DNA of 16,126 nucleotides, taken from contig JAEWEZ010000170.1 in assembly GCA_023389045.1 (NCBI GenBank), forward strand, positions 1 through 16,126, written 5' to 3'. This DNA comes from Actinomycetes bacterium. GTDB lineage: Bacteria > Actinomycetota > Actinomycetes > Actinomycetales > Dermabacteraceae. The notes below the pieces were generated by a model. That model made no database searches, was not told the DNA's origin, and was given only the letters and a program-made list of their open reading frames with translations. Below are positions 14,907-16,126 of the stretch, piece after piece (position 1 is the first letter of the stretch; each line of letters starts with the position of its first letter). The position numbers were made by a program, and so were the translations under genes.

Positions 14907-15136
14907 CCGAAATCCACCGCTCGAGCAACGTCGTCACGCGCCGGGGTCTGAAGGTCATCGAAGCCCTCGCACTCCCTCGCTGCCGCGAGGAAAGCCAGCC
15001 CGATATGCGGTTGACGAGCGGCCTTCGTAAGGATTTCCCGGGCCTCGGCTTCCATGGAGCGGCCGTGTGCTTTTGCTTGCTGAGCAAGCTGCTGCTTCAC
15101 AGCGTCATCCAGTCCACGAACGATGATCGATGCCAT
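14903..15136 (-). CDS. FitA/VapB-type ribbon-helix-helix antitoxin
   Basis: A 77-residue antitoxin with an N-terminal ribbon-helix-helix DNA-binding domain. MASIIVRGLDD forms the beta ribbon, followed by VKQQLAQQAKAHGRSMEAEAREIL with the GRSxEAE turn shared with FitA. The C-terminal tail (about 45-77) should wrap the PIN toxin. I chose ATG 15136; it matches FitA's MASVVIRNL start and is preceded by AAGGGGG. A longer frame from 15169 would translate through the operator. The inverted repeat 15137-15180 touches the start codon and has FitA-like half-sites, indicating autoregulation by the antitoxin-toxin complex. The gene is first in a four-gene compact cluster and lies 102 bases after ychF on the same strand. 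Confidence 0.9.
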   Translation of the reverse strand: MASIIVRGLDDAVKQQLAQQAKAHGRSMEAEAREILTKAARQPHIGLAFLAAARECEGFDDLQTPARDDVARAVDFG

Positions 15137-15181
15137 GACACCCCCTTTTGCTATCAGAAACGATAGCAAAAGGGGGTGTCA
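15136..15181. promoter_or_regulatory. Perfect inverted repeat at the antitoxin start: operator and possible mRNA hairpin
   Basis: Arms 15137-15155 and 15162-15180 are perfectly complementary over 19 bases, 20 if the pair 15136/15181 is counted, with the 6-base spacer AGAAAC. The central TGCTATC...GATAGCA resembles the half-sites I recall for the gonococcal FitAB operator, though the spacer there is longer. On the minus strand one arm contains the AAGGGGG ribosome site, and the last pair involves the A of the start ATG. The minus strand also reads TGCTATCGT (15160-15168), an extended -10-like element without a good -35. Not a convincing ychF terminator, since no T-run follows. Confidence 0.75.
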
Positions 15182-15238
15182 GACAGTTCGAGTGGTTAGG
15201 TCGAGCGGGAGAAGCACCCAGGCTCGAACGCAGTGCCA

Positions 15239-16126
15239 CTACACATTGAATCTGAACTCGACCACGTCCCCATCGCGCATGACGTAGTCCTTGCCTTCCA
15301 TCCGCACCCAGCCGTGGGCCTTGGCCTCGTTCATGGAGCCGGCTTCGAGGAGCTTGTCGAAGGAGACGATCTCGGCCTTGATGAAGCCGCGCTCGAAATC
15401 GGTGTGGATCACGCCGGCGGCCTGCGGCGCGGTCCAGCCCTTGCGGATGGTCCAGGCGCGCGCTTCCTTCGGCCCGGCGGTCAGGTAGGTCTGCAGGCCA
15501 AGGGTGTCGAAGCCGACGCGGGCGAGCTTGTCGAGGCCGGCTTCGTCCTGACCGGTGGATTCGAGCATCTCGGCGGCCTCGTCGGGCTCCAGCTCGATCA
15601 GCTCGGATTCGAACTTGGCGTCCAGGAAGATTGCCTCGGCCGGCGCCACGAGGTCCCGCAGCTTCTTCTGCATCGCCTCGTCGGCCAGGCCTTCTTCGTC
15701 GGTGTTGAAGACGTAGATGAAGGGCTTAGCGGTCATGAGCTGCAGTTCGCGCAGCTCGGAAACGTCGATCCCGGCTTTCTCGGCGCCCTGGTAGAGGGTG
15801 ATGCCCTCTTCGAGCAGTTCCTTGGCCTTGAGCACGTTCTCCAGCACGCTCGGCTCGATAGTCTTGCGCTTGGTTTCCTTCTCCAGGCGCGGCATCGAGT
15901 TCTCGATGGTCTGCAGATCCGCCAGGATCAGCTCAGTGGAGACGGTGTCCATGTCACCCTCGGGGGTGGTCGAGCCCTCCACGCGGGTCACGTCGGGATC
16001 AGCAAAGGCGCGGGTCACCTGGCAGATCGCATCGGCTTCGCGGATGTTGGCGAGCAACTTGTTGCCCAAGCCTTCACCTTCACTGGCGCCCTTGACGATG
16101 CCGGCGATGTCCACGAAGGAGACGGT
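15239..16126 (-). CDS. ychF: YchF/OLA1-family translation-associated ATPase, N-terminus outside the window
   Basis: The C-terminal 295 residues of YchF (full length about 360), a ribosome-associated Obg-superfamily nucleotidase linked to stress responses. The window opens at VDIAGIVKGAS, the G3/switch II region with DxAG. The P-loop and roughly 65 N-terminal residues lie beyond the edge. The nucleotide-specificity motif is NTDE (in YVFNTDEEG) rather than the GTPase NKxD, as expected for ATP-preferring YchF/OLA1 proteins. The coiled-coil insert (about TIENSMPRLEKETKRK onward) is present. The TGS domain covers the C-terminal part, from LGLQTYLTAGPKEARAW to VVEFRFNV at the end. An internal GTG at 16114 is not the real start. 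The gene is upstream of, and co-directional with, the fitAB-like cluster; read-through into it is possible because no clear terminator is seen in the 102-base gap. Confidence 0.96.
   Translation of the reverse strand, partial: TVSFVDIAGIVKGASEGEGLGNKLLANIREADAICQVTRAFADPDVTRVEGSTTPEGDMDTVSTELILADLQTIENSMPRLEKETKRKTIEPSVLENVLKAKELLEEGITLYQGAEKAGIDVSELRELQLMTAKPFIYVFNTDEEGLADEAMQKKLRDLVAPAEAIFLDAKFESELIELEPDEAAEMLESTGQDEAGLDKLARVGFDTLGLQTYLTAGPKEARAWTIRKGWTAPQAAGVIHTDFERGFIKAEIVSFDKLLEAGSMNEAKAHGWVRMEGKDYVMRDGDVVEFRFNV

Noticed and set aside
15181..15238. Possible tRNA fragment: GTTCGAG and GCTCGAAC words in the gap between ychF and the antitoxin
   Set aside because: No cloverleaf, acceptor stem or anticodon arm could be drawn in either orientation.

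Overview
The window comes from a high-GC Gram-positive bacterium, most likely an actinobacterium. The signs are strong G/C bias at third codon positions, frequent GTG starts, TAGGAT-like -10 elements and GGAGG-type ribosome sites. A Micrococcales relative (for example Dermabacteraceae) would fit, but the sequence alone does not fix the genus. Most of the window is ordinary chromosome. I recognise a gluconate-type permease, class I fructose-bisphosphate aldolase, YchF, a heterodimeric ABC exporter, a MarR regulator, a SAM methyltransferase, an FAD monooxygenase, a small TPR protein, a GNAT acetyltransferase and a FitAB/VapBC toxin-antitoxin operon.

Layout. 1-634: decayed enterochelin-esterase (Fes-like) remnant. 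691-2145 (minus): GntP-family permease with its terminator. 2146-3068: mostly non-coding, holding an internally deleted short-chain dehydrogenase remnant. 3069-4070 (plus): acyltransferase-3 membrane protein, visibly more AT-rich than its neighbours and probably acquired. 4197-7741 (plus): two translationally coupled ABC exporter half-transporters, followed by a long stem-loop. 7944-9412 (plus): marR then a methyltransferase, with a palindrome (candidate operator) just upstream of marR. 9536-10684 (minus) and 10846-11292 (plus): divergent FAD monooxygenase and TPR genes. 11297-11866 (minus): GNAT. 12087-12974 (minus): class I aldolase. 13259-15136 (minus): a compact series fitA-like antitoxin, fitB-like PIN toxin, antibiotic-biosynthesis-monooxygenase-fold protein, alpha/beta hydrolase. 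15239-16126 (minus): YchF, truncated by the window edge.

How genes work together. The two ABC subunits overlap in their translation signals and should form one heterodimeric exporter; the substrate is unknown. marR and the methyltransferase are co-directional and probably one transcript under MarR autocontrol. The antitoxin, toxin and ABM genes are joined by two ATGA stop/start overlaps, so the toxin-antitoxin pair is translationally tied to two apparently metabolic genes. 

The most interesting local signal is the toxin-antitoxin control region. A perfect 19-bp inverted repeat (20 bp with the next pair) abuts the antitoxin start codon, contains FitA-like TGCTATC/GATAGCA half-sites and also buries the antitoxin ribosome site. 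The partner PIN toxin has valine where the family has its third acidic active-site residue. I see no CRISPR array, rRNA, convincing tRNA, insertion sequence or phage gene, and nothing that clearly amounts to a wholly new multi-gene system.
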